Source of the DNA: Xenophilus aerolatus
Lineage (GTDB): Bacteria > Pseudomonadota > Gammaproteobacteria > Burkholderiales > Burkholderiaceae_C
Assembly: GCA_029968055.1 (NCBI GenBank)
Contig: JASCNX010000002.1
Coordinates: 682,001-746,000 of the forward strand
Direction of reading: 5' to 3'
DNA length: 64,000 nt
Of the stretch, positions 1 through 9,532 are shown in pieces; the first letter of the stretch is position 1; every line of letters begins with the position of its first letter. The notes beneath the pieces were generated by a model that saw nothing but the letters and a program-made list of their open reading frames with translations, was not told where the DNA came from and did no database searches. Made by a program: the position numbers and the translations under genes.

Positions 1-686
1 CGTCTTCCCCTCCCTTCCTTCGCCGCCTCACCCGCACCGCCCTGTGCGTGCTTGCGCTGGCGGCCGCCGCAGGCGCCCAGGCCGAGAAGGCCGACCGGAC
101 CAAGCCGATGAACATCGAGGCCGACTCGATGCGCTACGACGACCTCAAGCAGACCAGCGTCTTCACCGGCCGCGTGGTGGTCACCAAGGGCACGATCATC
201 ATCCGCGGCGCGCGCATCGACGTGCGGCAGGACCCCGACGGCTACCAGTACGGCGTGGTCACCGCAGCGCCCGGCCAGCGCGCCTACTACAAGCAGAAGC
301 GCGACGCCGGCCCCGACGAGTGGATCGAGGGCGAGTCGGAAGTCATCGAATACGACGGCCGGGCCGACAACGTGAAGTTCATCCGGCGCGCCGTCATGCG
401 CCGTCTCATCGGCGCCACGGTCAACGACGAAACGACCGGCCCGCTGATCGTTTACGACCAGAGCAACGACACCTTCACCGTCAACGGCGCGCCGCTGCCG
501 CCCGACGCCAGCGTGTCGGCCGGCCAGCCCGGCAGCCGGGTGCGCGCCATCCTCACGCCCAAGGCCGCCGGTGCCGCGGCAGGCGGGCGCGGCACGGCCC
601 CGGCGCCCACGACGGCCCCGGCCGCCCCGGCCGGCAAGGGCCTGCGGCCCAGCACCACGCTGGACGGCCAGGGATCGCGCCCGTGA
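1..686 (+). CDS. lptA: LptA, periplasmic LPS-transport bridge protein (5' end outside the window)
   Basis: LptA carries lipopolysaccharide across the periplasm from the LptBFGC complex to LptDE. The open frame runs from the left edge (first full codon at 3), so the true start lies upstream. The visible N-terminus is the end of a signal peptide with a hydrophobic run closing in GAQA, followed by mature EKADRTKP. The body has the family pattern of repeated beta strands: an MNIEADSM opening, [12 protein letters not shown], and later [12 protein letters not shown]. The C-terminus is a low-complexity Ala/Pro/Gly tail. Its stop overlaps the GTG of the LptB gene, which fixes the lptA-lptB pairing. 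About 227 residues are visible, close to full length. Confidence 0.9.
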   Translation, partial: SSPPFLRRLTRTALCVLALAAAAGAQAEKADRTKPMNIEADSMRYDDLKQTSVFTGRVVVTKGTIIIRGARIDVRQDPDGYQYGVVTAAPGQRAYYKQKRDAGPDEWIEGESEVIEYDGRADNVKFIRRAVMRRLIGATVNDETTGPLIVYDQSNDTFTVNGAPLPPDASVSAGQPGSRVRAILTPKAAGAAAGGRGTAPAPTTAPAAPAGKGLRPSTTLDGQGSRP

Positions 687-1477
687 TCGAGGCGGTGATT
701 CCCGGGGCCGACAAGGGGGTGGCCGGCAGCCGCCTGGAGGCGCGCGGCCTGCAGAAGACCTACGGCAGCCGCAAGGTGGTCAAGGACGTCTCGCTGGACG
801 TGCAGAAGGGCGAGGTGGTCGGGCTGCTGGGCCCCAATGGCGCGGGCAAGACGACCTCGTTCTACATGATCGTGGGCCTGGTGCGCGCCGACGCGGGCGA
901 GATCACCATCGACGGCGAGCCGATCGCCCACATGCCGATCCACCGCCGCGCGCGCATGGGCCTGTCGTACCTGCCGCAGGAGGCGTCGATCTTCCGCAAG
1001 CTCAGCGTCGAAGAGAACGTGCGCGCCGTGCTGGAACTGCAGACCGAGACCGACGAGCGCGGCCGCCCGGTGCCCTTGCACAAGGCACGCATCGAGGAGC
1101 GCCTGTCGGAGCTGCTGGCCGACCTGCGGGTGGACCACCTGCGCGATTCGCCGGCGCTGGCCCTGTCGGGCGGCGAGCGCCGCCGCGTCGAGATCGCGCG
1201 CGCCCTGGCCACGCAGCCGCGCTTCATCCTGCTGGACGAGCCCTTCGCGGGCATCGACCCGATCGCGGTGATCGAGATCCAGCGGATCATCAGCTTCCTG
1301 AAGGAGCGCGGCATCGGCGTGCTCATCACCGACCACAACGTGCGTGAGACGCTGGGCATCTGCGACCACGCCTTCATCATCAGCGACGGGCAAGTGCTGG
1401 CACAAGGCACGCCATCGGAGATCGTCGACAACGCCGAGGTGCGCCGCGTGTACCTCGGCGAACACTTCCGGATGTGA
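683..1477 (+). CDS. lptB: LptB, ATPase of the LPS export ABC transporter
   Basis: LptB is the cytoplasmic ATPase that drives LPS extraction from the inner membrane by LptFG. I chose the GTG at 683 because it overlaps the lptA stop (GTGA) and gives 264 residues. That adds a short extra N-terminal tail to the usual roughly 240. Walker A GPNGAGKT, the signature [15 protein letters not shown], Walker [14 protein letters not shown] and the switch histidine in [10 protein letters not shown] are all present and intact. Translational coupling to lptA implies stoichiometric production. The next gene is rpoN, the standard proteobacterial order. Confidence 0.95.
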   Translation: MIEAVIPGADKGVAGSRLEARGLQKTYGSRKVVKDVSLDVQKGEVVGLLGPNGAGKTTSFYMIVGLVRADAGEITIDGEPIAHMPIHRRARMGLSYLPQEASIFRKLSVEENVRAVLELQTETDERGRPVPLHKARIEERLSELLADLRVDHLRDSPALALSGGERRRVEIARALATQPRFILLDEPFAGIDPIAVIEIQRIISFLKERGIGVLITDHNVRETLGICDHAFIISDGQVLAQGTPSEIVDNAEVRRVYLGEHFRM

Positions 1478-1481
1478 GCGT

Positions 1482-1569
1482 GGCCCCCACGCTCCCCGCT
1501 TCGCGAGGTTCGCACCCCCCCGGGGGGGTGGTCGCCGCCTTCGGGCGGCCGGGCGGCGGCTCGGGGGCC
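1482..1569. repeat. GC-rich cloverleaf-like inverted repeat element between lptB and rpoN
   Basis: Outer arms GGCCCCC (1482-1488) and GGGGGCC (1563-1569) enclose two inner hairpins. One is a perfect 18-bp palindrome CACCCCCCCGGGGGGGTG (1513-1530). The other is a GCCGCC/GGCGGC stem closed by a TTCG tetraloop (1534-1549). The form resembles a non-coding interspersed repeat I recall from Comamonadaceae intergenic regions. It may act as a transcription attenuator or mRNA-stability element between lptB and rpoN. Family membership is from memory, not from a search. Confidence 0.55.
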
Positions 1570-1622
1570 GATGGCAAGGCGTTGGCTGACTGCTTCCCGC
1601 TTGCGTTCGAGAGGGGCGTTGA

Positions 1623-3218
1623 GTGAAGCAAGGCCTGTCGCTGCGCGTCTCGCAGCACCTCGCGCTCACGCCGCAGCTGCAGCAGTCGATCCGGCTGCTG
1701 CAGCTGTCCACGCTCGAACTCAGCCAGGAAGTCGAGCAGATGCTCGACGACAACCCTTTCCTCGAACGCCTCAATGAAGAGGCGCCGCGCGAGGAGTTCG
1801 GCGTGGAAGCGGCCGACACCCTCGCGCCGCGCGAGGAACGCGAGGACAGCAGCGAGTTCGCGGTCAGTTCCGTCGCTGCGCCGGCCGACGGTGCCGGCGC
1901 GGCGGGCCAGAACGAGGCCGAAGCGCCGGTGGCCGATGCGGTCGAGGGCGAGGCGCCGGAGCCTGACTGGGACGGCGACGGCACGGTCGACCTCGCGCCC
2001 GACGATTCGGAGTGGGGCGGCGATGCGCCGGCGCGCAACAACAACGCCGGCGACGACGAGCGCCCCGATGCGACCGAGCTGGCGCGCAGCCAGGAATCGC
2101 TGCAGGCCTTCCTGCACCGGCAGGCGCTGTCGCTGCGGCTGTCGCCCGAGGACTCGGCCGCGCTGCGCTTCCTCATCGAATCGCTCAACGACGACGGCTA
2201 CCTCGAGGATTCGCTGCCCGCGCTGGCCTCGGGCCTGGCCGGCGACGACAACGACCAGTTCGACGACCTGGTGCATCACTTCCAGGTCGCGCTCGGCCTG
2301 CTGCAGAGCCTGGAGCCGGTGGGCGTGGGCGCGCGTGACCTGGGCGAATGCCTGGCGATCCAGCTGCGCGCCGGCGCCGAAGACGACGACGGCAGCCCCG
2401 AGGCGGCGGACGTGCGCAAGGTCGCGCTGGCCATCTGCAGGCAGCCGATGGAGCTGCTGGCCAAGCGCGACTTCCGGCGCCTGGCCACGCTGACGCGCAG
2501 CACCGAGGACGAGGTGCGCCAGGCGATGCAGCTCATTGCACGGCTGGAGCCCAAGCCGGGCCGGCGCTTCGTCGACGTCGAGCGCAACATCGTCGTGCCC
2601 GACGTGATCGTCACCAAGACCGGACGCGGCACGAACATCAAATTCCGCGTGCAGCTCAACCCCGACGTCATGCCGCGCCTGCGCGTGCACGACATCTATG
2701 CCGGTGCGCTCAAGTCGCACAAGGGCGAGGGCAGCCAGGCGCTGAGCCAGCGGCTGCAGGAGGCGCGCTGGTTCATCAAGAACATCCAGCAGCGCTTCGA
2801 CACCATCCTGCGCGTGTCCAACGCCATCGTGGAGCGGCAGAAGAACTTCTTCGTGCACGGCGAGCTGGCCATGCGCCCGCTGGTGCTGCGCGAGATCGCC
2901 GACGAGCTGGGGCTGCACGAGTCCACCATCAGCCGCGTGACCACGGCCAAGTACATGTCCACGCCCTTCGGCACCGTGGAGCTGAAGTACTTCTTCGGCT
3001 CCGCGCTGGGCACCGAGACCGGCGGCAACGCGTCGAGCACGGCGGTGCGCGCGCTCATCAAGCAGTTCGTCGGTTCCGAGAACACGAAGAAGCCGCTGTC
3101 GGACAGCCAGATCTCCGAGATGCTCAAGGAGCAGGGCATCGAGTGCGCGCGCCGCACGGTGGCCAAGTACCGTGAGGCCCTGCGCATCGCGCCGGCCAAC
3201 CTGCGTAAGGCGCTGTAG
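1623..3218 (+). CDS. rpoN: RNA polymerase sigma-54 factor
   Basis: RpoN directs RNA polymerase to -24/-12 promoters and needs AAA+ enhancer-binding activators. The protein has 531 residues from a GTG start. Region I (residues 1-50) is Leu/Gln rich with the typical LTPQLQQSIRLLQLS. Region II (about 55-165) is long and acidic. The core-binding and helix-turn-helix regions follow, and the diagnostic RpoN box ARRTVAKYRE sits at 509-518 near the C-terminus. A plausible target promoter lies in this window at 22905-22919. No activator gene is visible nearby. Confidence 0.97.
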   Translation: MKQGLSLRVSQHLALTPQLQQSIRLLQLSTLELSQEVEQMLDDNPFLERLNEEAPREEFGVEAADTLAPREEREDSSEFAVSSVAAPADGAGAAGQNEAEAPVADAVEGEAPEPDWDGDGTVDLAPDDSEWGGDAPARNNNAGDDERPDATELARSQESLQAFLHRQALSLRLSPEDSAALRFLIESLNDDGYLEDSLPALASGLAGDDNDQFDDLVHHFQVALGLLQSLEPVGVGARDLGECLAIQLRAGAEDDDGSPEAADVRKVALAICRQPMELLAKRDFRRLATLTRSTEDEVRQAMQLIARLEPKPGRRFVDVERNIVVPDVIVTKTGRGTNIKFRVQLNPDVMPRLRVHDIYAGALKSHKGEGSQALSQRLQEARWFIKNIQQRFDTILRVSNAIVERQKNFFVHGELAMRPLVLREIADELGLHESTISRVTTAKYMSTPFGTVELKYFFGSALGTETGGNASSTAVRALIKQFVGSENTKKPLSDSQISEMLKEQGIECARRTVAKYREALRIAPANLRKAL

Positions 3219-3228
3219 GGATCGGGTT

Positions 3229-3338
3229 CGGACTTCCGGACGCAGAGGACGCAGAGATTTCGCAGAAGACGCAAAAGAAGAGAAAAAGCCAAATTTCTTC
3301 TGGCGGTTTCTTTTGTGTCCTCTGCGTCCGGAAGTCCG
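3229..3338. repeat. Perfect 22-bp inverted repeat between convergent genes (possible bidirectional terminator)
   Basis: The left arm (3229-3250) and the right arm (3317-3338) are exact reverse complements, separated by 66 bases. The interior is A-rich (GCAAAAGAAGAG) then T/C-rich (TTTCTTCT, GGTTTCTTTTGTG), strikingly AT-rich for this genome. The element fills the gap between the 3' ends of rpoN and the opposing kinase gene, so transcripts from either side could fold into the same stem. No transposase or target-site duplication is visible. Confidence 0.6.
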
Positions 3339-3344
3339 GTTTGC

Positions 3345-5108
3345 TCAGCCCGCGCGCGCCAGCACCGCCCGCAGCGCTGCGGGCTGCACCGGCTTGCGCA
3401 GGGCGTGCCAGCCGCGCGCGTGGGCGTGGGCCTGCGTGGCGTCGTCGATGTCGGCCGAGACCAGGGCGATGACCAGGCCCGGCCGGTGCGCCTGCAGCCG
3501 CTGGGCCAGCGCCACGCCGTCGAGTTCCCCGGGCAGCCGGATGTCGCACAGCGCGACCTGGATGCGGCGCAGATCGGCCAGCGCCAGGGCCTCGGCCGCG
3601 CTGGCGTAGACCTGGGGCCGCGCCGACCACTGCCGCAGCAGCGCCACGAGGCTGGCGGCCACGACCGCGTTGTCCTCCACCACCAGCACCTCGATGCCGG
3701 CCCGCAGCGCCTGCGGCGGCGCGGACGGCGGGCGCTCCTGCGGCGCGGGCCGGTCGGCCACGACCGCATCGGCCGCTGCCGCGGGGACGGTGAAGCCGAA
3801 CACCGAACCCCGGTCCGTCGCCGAGCGCAGCGTGACCTGCAGGCCCAGCCGGTCGGCCAGGCGGCGCACCACACCCAGCCCCAGCCCATGGCCGCGCTGC
3901 AGGTTGCGTTCGACATTGCCCACCTGCTCGAAGTCGCCGAAGACGCGGGCCTGCGCGTCGGGCGCGATGCCGATGCCGCCGTCGCGCACCTCCACGCGCC
4001 AGGCGCCCGGGCGGCGCCGGGCCGCGACCAGGATGCGCCCGCGCGGCGCGAATTTCACCGCGTTGTCGACCAGGTTGGCCAGGATGCGGCGCAGCGCCAC
4101 GGCGTCGCTCCAGGCCCGCGCGTCGGCCGGGCAGCGCACCCGGATGCGGGCGTCGCCGGCCTGCCGCGCGACTTCGGCCAGCAGCGGTGCCAGCGGCACC
4201 GCCCCTTGCACCAGGGGCTCGGCGGCGGACTCGATGCGGCCGATCTCCAGCAGCTGGTGGGTCAGCGTCTCCAACGCGGCCTGCGCGTCGGCGAGCGCTG
4301 CCACCGTGCCCTCCACCGCCGCGGGGGCTGCGCCCTGGTCCAGCTGCTCGCGCAGCACCGCGGTCTGCAGGCCGATCGCCATCACGGGCTGGCGCAGGTC
4401 GTGGTTGGCGGCCGAGAAGAAGCGCAGCCGCTCGGCCTGGGCCTGCTGCGACTCGCGCAGGCCGGCCAGTGCCTGCTCGCGCAGCGCATGCGCGTTCAGC
4501 CGCAGGCCGATGTTCTCCTCGAGCTGGCGGTTGTGGCTGCCCACCTGCTTGAGCATCAGCGCCAGCAGCAGCACGCCCAGCAGGGCCACCGCCACCATCG
4601 GCGGCGCGCCGAAGGCCAGGCCCATCGCGATCACCGGCGCCATCAGCAGCGTGATGGCCAGCCGCACCGCCGGCGTGTGGAAGGAGACCGAGAAGGCCGA
4701 CGACAGCGTCATGCCCATCACGATCAGGCCCAGCAGCAGCTGGTGCATGGGGTCGGCGGCGTCGAAGAGCAGCACGCCCGCCAGGCCGTGTGCCGCTTCC
4801 CAGAGGCCGGTGCGCAGCGTGTGGACGCGCTGGGCATGGCGCAGGCTCTCGGGGGTGAGGGTGTCCGGCACGCGCTGCGGGAAGAAGCCGCGCATCACCG
4901 TCACCGCCGCGATGCCCGCCAGCCACAGGGCGGCCCGGGCGGGCGAGTACAGCCAGCCGAAGATCGCCGCCACGCCGGCGTTGAGCAGGAACTGCACCGC
5001 CAGGATCGGCCCCATCGGCCGCGTGCTCAGCCGCAGCACCTCGCATTCGACCAGGAAGCGGTCTGCGGTCGCGTCGGCGGGTGGAGAAGAGGGCTCGGCG
5101 GTGCGCAT
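3345..5108 (-). CDS. Membrane-bound hybrid histidine kinase with C-terminal receiver
   Basis: This is a 587-residue sensor kinase. Residues about 30-190 form six or so hydrophobic segments with no large periplasmic domain, so the input may be membrane-embedded. The phosphoacceptor is His236 in AANHDLRQP, followed by an HATPase domain (N box LVDNAVKF near 346-353, G boxes near 375-410). A receiver domain starts near 473, with acidic EDN and phosphoacceptor Asp522 in CDIRLPG. It is divergent from the rRNA methyltransferase gene across 83 bp. No output regulator is adjacent, so phosphotransfer must leave the locus. The signal is unknown. Confidence 0.88.
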   Translation of the reverse strand: MRTAEPSSPPADATADRFLVECEVLRLSTRPMGPILAVQFLLNAGVAAIFGWLYSPARAALWLAGIAAVTVMRGFFPQRVPDTLTPESLRHAQRVHTLRTGLWEAAHGLAGVLLFDAADPMHQLLLGLIVMGMTLSSAFSVSFHTPAVRLAITLLMAPVIAMGLAFGAPPMVAVALLGVLLLALMLKQVGSHNRQLEENIGLRLNAHALREQALAGLRESQQAQAERLRFFSAANHDLRQPVMAIGLQTAVLREQLDQGAAPAAVEGTVAALADAQAALETLTHQLLEIGRIESAAEPLVQGAVPLAPLLAEVARQAGDARIRVRCPADARAWSDAVALRRILANLVDNAVKFAPRGRILVAARRRPGAWRVEVRDGGIGIAPDAQARVFGDFEQVGNVERNLQRGHGLGLGVVRRLADRLGLQVTLRSATDRGSVFGFTVPAAAADAVVADRPAPQERPPSAPPQALRAGIEVLVVEDNAVVAASLVALLRQWSARPQVYASAAEALALADLRRIQVALCDIRLPGELDGVALAQRLQAHRPGLVIALVSADIDDATQAHAHARGWHALRKPVQPAALRAVLARAG

Positions 5109-5191
5109 GGCGGGGCTGTCGGACTATAGGGGAGCAGCCCGCGCGGCGCGTGCACGGCGACAATGGCGCCAGCTCCCCTTGGCCGTCGCCC

Positions 5192-6439
5192 GTGAACGAT
5201 CTCTCCCTTTTCCTGCCCTGCGCCGCCGGCGTCGAAGATTTCCTCGCCCAGGAGGTCCATGCCATCACCGGCCGCGCCGGCGACGACCTGCGCGTGCTGC
5301 GTGCCGGCGTGCGCGTGCGCGCGGGCTGGCGCGACGTGCTGGCGCTCAACCTGCGAAGCCGTCTCGCGCAGCGTGTGCTCGTCGAGCTGGCGCACCGGCC
5401 CTACCGCGCCGAGCAGGACCTGTATGACGCGGCCAGCGGCGTGGCCTGGGAAATCTGGTTCACCCCGCGGCAGACCTTCAAGATCGAGACCACCGCCACC
5501 GGCAGCCCGCTCAAGAGCCTGAACTTCGCCACCCTGCGCATCAAGGACGCCGTTGCCGACCGCTTTCGCGCCAAGGCGAACGGCGTGCGCCCCAGCATCG
5601 AGACGCAGCACCCCGACGTGCGCGTGTTCGCCCACCTCACGGCCGAACACGTCACGCTCTACATCGACACCAGCGGCGAGCCCCTGTTCAAGCGCGGCTG
5701 GCGCGTCGACAAGGGCGACGCCCCGCTCAAGGAAACCCTGGCGGCCGCCATGCTGGCCGCCAGCGGCTGGTGGGACCCGGAGACCGGCCGGGTCGCCGAC
5801 GCGCCGCTGTACGACCCCTGCTGCGGCAGCGGCACCATCGCCATCGAGGCCGCGCAGATCGCCGCCGGCATGCCCGCCGGCGGCCAGCGCCGGTTCGGCT
5901 TCGAGCAACTGCTGCCGCACCGGGCCGAACTCTGGTCCGGCATCAGGAACGAATCGCCCCGCGCCGACGGGTCGGGCGTGGTGGCCGTTTTCGGCAGCGA
6001 TGTCTCGCACCGCATGGTCGACTTCGCGCAGCGCAATGCCGAACGCGCCGGCGTGGCCGAGCGCGTCAACCTGCGCGGCGGCGACGCCCTGCAGCGCATG
6101 CCGCCGGCCGAGTCGGGCGTCATCGTGCTCAACCCGCCGTATGGCGAACGCATCGCCGTGGGCGGCTTCGCGGGCTCGCCCGGCCGCACCGGCGCGCGCG
6201 AGGTCGCGCAGGACGAGGGCGGCGACGATGCGGGCGACTTCTTCCCGCGCCTGGCCGCCCACTGGAAGAAGCACTACGCCGGCTGGACCGCCTGGGTGCT
6301 CACGCCCGACATGAAGCTGCCGCAGCACATGCGCCTGAAGGAATCGCGCCGCGTGCCGATGTGGAACGGGCCGATCGAGTGCCGGCTGTTCCGCTTCGAC
6401 ATGGTGGCGGGGTCGGCGCGCGCCAAGCCGCCGGCCTGA
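5192..6439 (+). CDS. rlmL: THUMP-domain class I SAM-dependent RNA methyltransferase (RlmL-like)
   Basis: The family methylates the exocyclic amine of guanine in 23S rRNA (m2G2445 in E. coli RlmL). I chose the GTG at 5192, which begins NDLSLFLPCAAGVEDFLAQE, a typical family N-terminus; this gives 415 residues. A THUMP RNA-binding region occupies about 45-165. The methyltransferase fold follows with YDPCCGSGTIAIEAA (SAM binding) and the catalytic NPPYGERI motif. It lacks the C-terminal RlmK domain of the E. coli fusion, as is usual outside the gammaproteobacteria. Exact position specificity is inferred from the family. Confidence 0.85.
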   Translation: MNDLSLFLPCAAGVEDFLAQEVHAITGRAGDDLRVLRAGVRVRAGWRDVLALNLRSRLAQRVLVELAHRPYRAEQDLYDAASGVAWEIWFTPRQTFKIETTATGSPLKSLNFATLRIKDAVADRFRAKANGVRPSIETQHPDVRVFAHLTAEHVTLYIDTSGEPLFKRGWRVDKGDAPLKETLAAAMLAASGWWDPETGRVADAPLYDPCCGSGTIAIEAAQIAAGMPAGGQRRFGFEQLLPHRAELWSGIRNESPRADGSGVVAVFGSDVSHRMVDFAQRNAERAGVAERVNLRGGDALQRMPPAESGVIVLNPPYGERIAVGGFAGSPGRTGAREVAQDEGGDDAGDFFPRLAAHWKKHYAGWTAWVLTPDMKLPQHMRLKESRRVPMWNGPIECRLFRFDMVAGSARAKPPA

Positions 6440-6494
6440 GGCGCCTGCGTCCGGTGCCGGCGCGCTCGCCCGTTCGGCAGGTCCCTGGGCCCGG

Positions 6495-7769
6495 CTAGGG
6501 CCTGGCCTTGCGCACGGTGCCCGTGCAGTCGCCGAAGCCGATCCGGCGACGCCCGGGGCGTTCGCAGAAGCCTCGCAACGTCACGGTGTCCCCGTCGTGC
6601 AGGAACAGGCGCTCCTCGCCGTTCGACAGGCGTAGGGGTTGCTTGCCGCCCTGCGTGATTTCGAGCAGGCAGGCGGCCTGGCCCGGGCCTTCACCGGACA
6701 GCGTTCCCGTTCCAAGAAGATCGCCGGGCATCAGGTTGCATCCGTTGACGGTGTGGTGCGCCACCAGCTGGGCCATCGTCCAGTACGCCGCCTGCGCAAA
6801 GCCGGTGCGAACGATGCAGTCGCCGCCCAGCCCCTGCGCCCGCATCGTCGGCGTCTGCAGCCAGACCTCGAGGGTCACGTCGATCGCGCCGGACGCGCGG
6901 TCGGTCCGGCTGTCGAGGTACGGCAGCGGTTGCGGGTCCTCCGGCGCCCGGACGAAGGGCTTGCGGAAGGGCGCCAGCGCTTCCAGCGTCACGATCCAGG
7001 GCGACAGCGTCGTGGCGAAACTCTTCGCGAGGAAAGGACCGAGGGGTTGCGCCTCCCAGCGCTGAAGATCGCGCGCACTCCAGTCGTTCAGCAGCGTCAG
7101 GCCCGCGATGTGCTCCGGGGCCTCGTCGATGGGAATCGCATCCCCCTGTGCGTTCCCCCGGCCCATGACGATGCCCATTTCCAGTTCGAAATCCAGACGG
7201 TCGCTGGGCTGCATCGACGGCACCTCGGCACCCGCGGGCTTGACCTGGCCCTTGGGCCGCACGAAGTCGCGGCCGCTGACCTGGATGGACGACGCGCGCC
7301 CGTGGTAGCCGATGGGCACCCAGCGGTAGTTCGGCAGCAGCGGTGCGTCCGGCCGGTAGAGGCGGCCGGTGTTCGCCGCGTGATGGATGCCGATGAAGAA
7401 GTCGCTGTAGTTGTGGATCTCGCAGGGAAGGCCCAACTCGAGCTCGTGGACCGGCATCAGCCACGGCGCGATCTTTGCCCTGGCGTCGCTGCCATGCCGC
7501 AGGGCCAGGGAGAGGGCTTGCCGCTGTGCCTCTCGCTGCGCGCGCGTCAGCGTCAGCCACTGCACCATCTCCGGGCTGTCGCACAGCCCGGCGCCATGCA
7601 CGTCCAGGACCCGGTCGCCGATGGCCACGCCGATCGACCACGGCTCGGACGCGTCGCGCCTGAATCTGCCGTAGGGCAGGTTCTGGATCGGGAACGGGGT
7701 CTCGGGCGCGTTGGCGCTCTCGACCCAGCTCACGAGGTCGGGCGAGTGGGTATCGAAAGGAGCGGTCAC
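6495..7769 (-). CDS. fahA: Fumarylacetoacetase
   Basis: Fumarylacetoacetase hydrolyses 4-fumarylacetoacetate to fumarate and acetoacetate at the end of the homogentisate branch of Phe/Tyr breakdown. The 424-residue length is normal. Family motifs are clear: NYSDFFIGIHHA (metal Asp and catalytic His region), GYHGRASS, FELEMGIVMG (metal Glu pair), LLNDWSARDLQ and the C-terminal LGTGTLSG. It is the last gene of a four-gene operon, 49 bp after the CocE-type hydrolase. No homogentisate dioxygenase is adjacent, which is unusual and suggests either recruitment to another ring-cleavage product or a split pathway. Confidence 0.93.
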   Translation of the reverse strand: MTAPFDTHSPDLVSWVESANAPETPFPIQNLPYGRFRRDASEPWSIGVAIGDRVLDVHGAGLCDSPEMVQWLTLTRAQREAQRQALSLALRHGSDARAKIAPWLMPVHELELGLPCEIHNYSDFFIGIHHAANTGRLYRPDAPLLPNYRWVPIGYHGRASSIQVSGRDFVRPKGQVKPAGAEVPSMQPSDRLDFELEMGIVMGRGNAQGDAIPIDEAPEHIAGLTLLNDWSARDLQRWEAQPLGPFLAKSFATTLSPWIVTLEALAPFRKPFVRAPEDPQPLPYLDSRTDRASGAIDVTLEVWLQTPTMRAQGLGGDCIVRTGFAQAAYWTMAQLVAHHTVNGCNLMPGDLLGTGTLSGEGPGQAACLLEITQGGKQPLRLSNGEERLFLHDGDTVTLRGFCERPGRRRIGFGDCTGTVRKARP

Positions 7770-7818
7770 GGGAGTGCCTCGGTCGCCGAGGAATGAGCGG
7801 ATCGGTGGCGAAGCCGCC

Positions 7819-9513
7819 TCAGCGGTCCCGAGCAGGGATCATCGGCAGCAGCAGGTGCGAGTCGTAGCGCCCACCGGTGAGGAGCGTGTTGTCGCCTTCG
7901 AACAGATCGGGCCTGCGGTCCAGCGGGTCGGTGTGAAGGAAGGGCCCCGATCCCTTGCGCGGCCCTGTGGCGCCCTCGCGCTCGAAGTCCTGCGCATCGA
8001 CCCGTACCGCCAGCCGGTACCCACGCGGAAGCACGATCGAGGTCGGCCAGATCTCGACCTCCACCCGGTGGTCTTCGCCGGGTGTCAGGGGCTGCACTTC
8101 GTCGTGCGTGTGGAACGGCTGCCCCGGGCGGGACCGGCCCGCATCGGTCTTGCGGTGGGAGGCGCGCAGCCACCCCTGGGCGATGGGCACCTGGGGATCC
8201 GTCGCACCCCGGAACAGCACTTCGCGCCCATCGGGGCCATAGGCCCCGACGGTGACGAAGAGATCCATGTCCCGGGTGCTGGAGCGAATCCAGACCACCA
8301 GCGACAGCGGCCCCGTGAACTCCGTCGATGCCTCCATGGGCGCGCTGTGGAACTCGACGCCGCGTCCGGGCGCGCGGTACGTTGCCGTGGCAACGGCGTC
8401 GACGGGTTCGGCGGCCAGCGCCTTGGCCTGCGCATCCAGGTAGAGCCGGGTCCATTGCGTCCGCGCGATCGGCCATTCGTGCTCGAAGCGCTGCTCGAAG
8501 CGGTCCGGATGGCGCACCTCCAGCATGACGGGGGGCTGCTCGTCCCATCCGTTGGGCTCGTCCTTCAGGAACCTGTCGAAGAAGCGCTTCTGCATCTGCA
8601 CGTACGCCGGCAGATAGAACGACTCCCAGTGCGTGCCGCCGTGCATCTGCAGCCATTTGTGCTGCGAGCCCGCGCCCAGGAAGCCCTGCACGTTGCCCCG
8701 GAGATGAAGCCCCATGCCGCCCCAATTTCCCGCCGAGAGGACCGGCACCTCGATGTCTGCCAGCCTGGCCGACCGTGCCGCATACCAATCGTCCAGCAGG
8801 GGGTGCGACCGGAACTCGTCGATCACGTCGACCCGGTTGCTGCGCCGGGCGTCGGCGCTCAGCGCCTCGCCCGTGCTCGTCGTGCCGGTGTCCCTGTCGA
8901 TGTACGGGCTGTCGGCGTTGCCGTTCTGCACCGAGAGGATCTGTTTCGGATACCAGAGCTCGAAGAAGAAGTTGCCGAAGATGCCGCCGTGGTGGCTCGC
9001 ATCGCGGTACATGTCGCTGGCGCCTTCCCACGGGCAGATCGCCGCGAGATGCCGGGGCCGGCGTGCGGCAACCTGCCACTGGTTCATCGCGTAGTACGAG
9101 ATGCCCAGCAGGCCCACCTTGCCGGTCGACCAGGCCTGCGTGCCCGCCCACGCGATGCAGTCGGCATAGTCGTCCGTCTCCTGCGGAGACCAGACCCACA
9201 GCGTGCCCGGCGATTCGCCCGCGCCCCGGCTGTCGACCACGACGAGTGCATAGCCCCAGGGAATCCAGCGCTCCGGGTCGGCCACCTCCCAGCGCAGGTA
9301 CTTCCCGGTGCTGCCTTCCGTGTCGATGCCCGGGTACAGCCGCTTGAGCTCGTCCCACTGGGGCTTGAACGCATCCTCGAAGTGCGCGTCCTTGCCATAG
9401 GGGCCGTGCGTCATGAGGACGGGCACGGGGGCGTCTCCCTCCGGGCGGAACACGTTCGCCTTGAGGACCGTGCCATCGCGCAGGCGGATGGGAACGTTCT
9501 TTTCGAAGATCAT
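7819..9513 (-). CDS. CocE/NonD-type alpha/beta hydrolase (S15 peptidase-like esterase)
   Basis: The family hydrolyses esters or amides; CocE itself is a cocaine esterase. I chose the ATG at 9513 (MIFEKNVPIRLRDG), preceded by a purine-rich GGAAGAAGA, over an upstream GTG. The protein has 564 residues. The nucleophile is Ser139 in GLLGISYYA, after VVVDSRGAGES. The likely catalytic His lies in MHGGTHW. A C-terminal jelly-roll domain (about 330-560) ends in strands typical of the PepX_C fold. No signal peptide is visible, so it is probably cytoplasmic. The start lies 19 bp after the cyclase gene in the same operon. The substrate is unknown. Confidence 0.85.
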   Translation of the reverse strand: MIFEKNVPIRLRDGTVLKANVFRPEGDAPVPVLMTHGPYGKDAHFEDAFKPQWDELKRLYPGIDTEGSTGKYLRWEVADPERWIPWGYALVVVDSRGAGESPGTLWVWSPQETDDYADCIAWAGTQAWSTGKVGLLGISYYAMNQWQVAARRPRHLAAICPWEGASDMYRDASHHGGIFGNFFFELWYPKQILSVQNGNADSPYIDRDTGTTSTGEALSADARRSNRVDVIDEFRSHPLLDDWYAARSARLADIEVPVLSAGNWGGMGLHLRGNVQGFLGAGSQHKWLQMHGGTHWESFYLPAYVQMQKRFFDRFLKDEPNGWDEQPPVMLEVRHPDRFEQRFEHEWPIARTQWTRLYLDAQAKALAAEPVDAVATATYRAPGRGVEFHSAPMEASTEFTGPLSLVVWIRSSTRDMDLFVTVGAYGPDGREVLFRGATDPQVPIAQGWLRASHRKTDAGRSRPGQPFHTHDEVQPLTPGEDHRVEVEIWPTSIVLPRGYRLAVRVDAQDFEREGATGPRKGSGPFLHTDPLDRRPDLFEGDNTLLTGGRYDSHLLLPMIPARDR

Positions 9514-9532
9514 TTCTTCTTCCGGTCGAGGC

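Noticed and set aside
3315-5129. 604-codon plus-strand frame opposite the first hybrid kinase
   Set aside because: The minus-strand kinase has complete catalytic motifs; the opposite frame is low-complexity His/Gln/Arg sequence.
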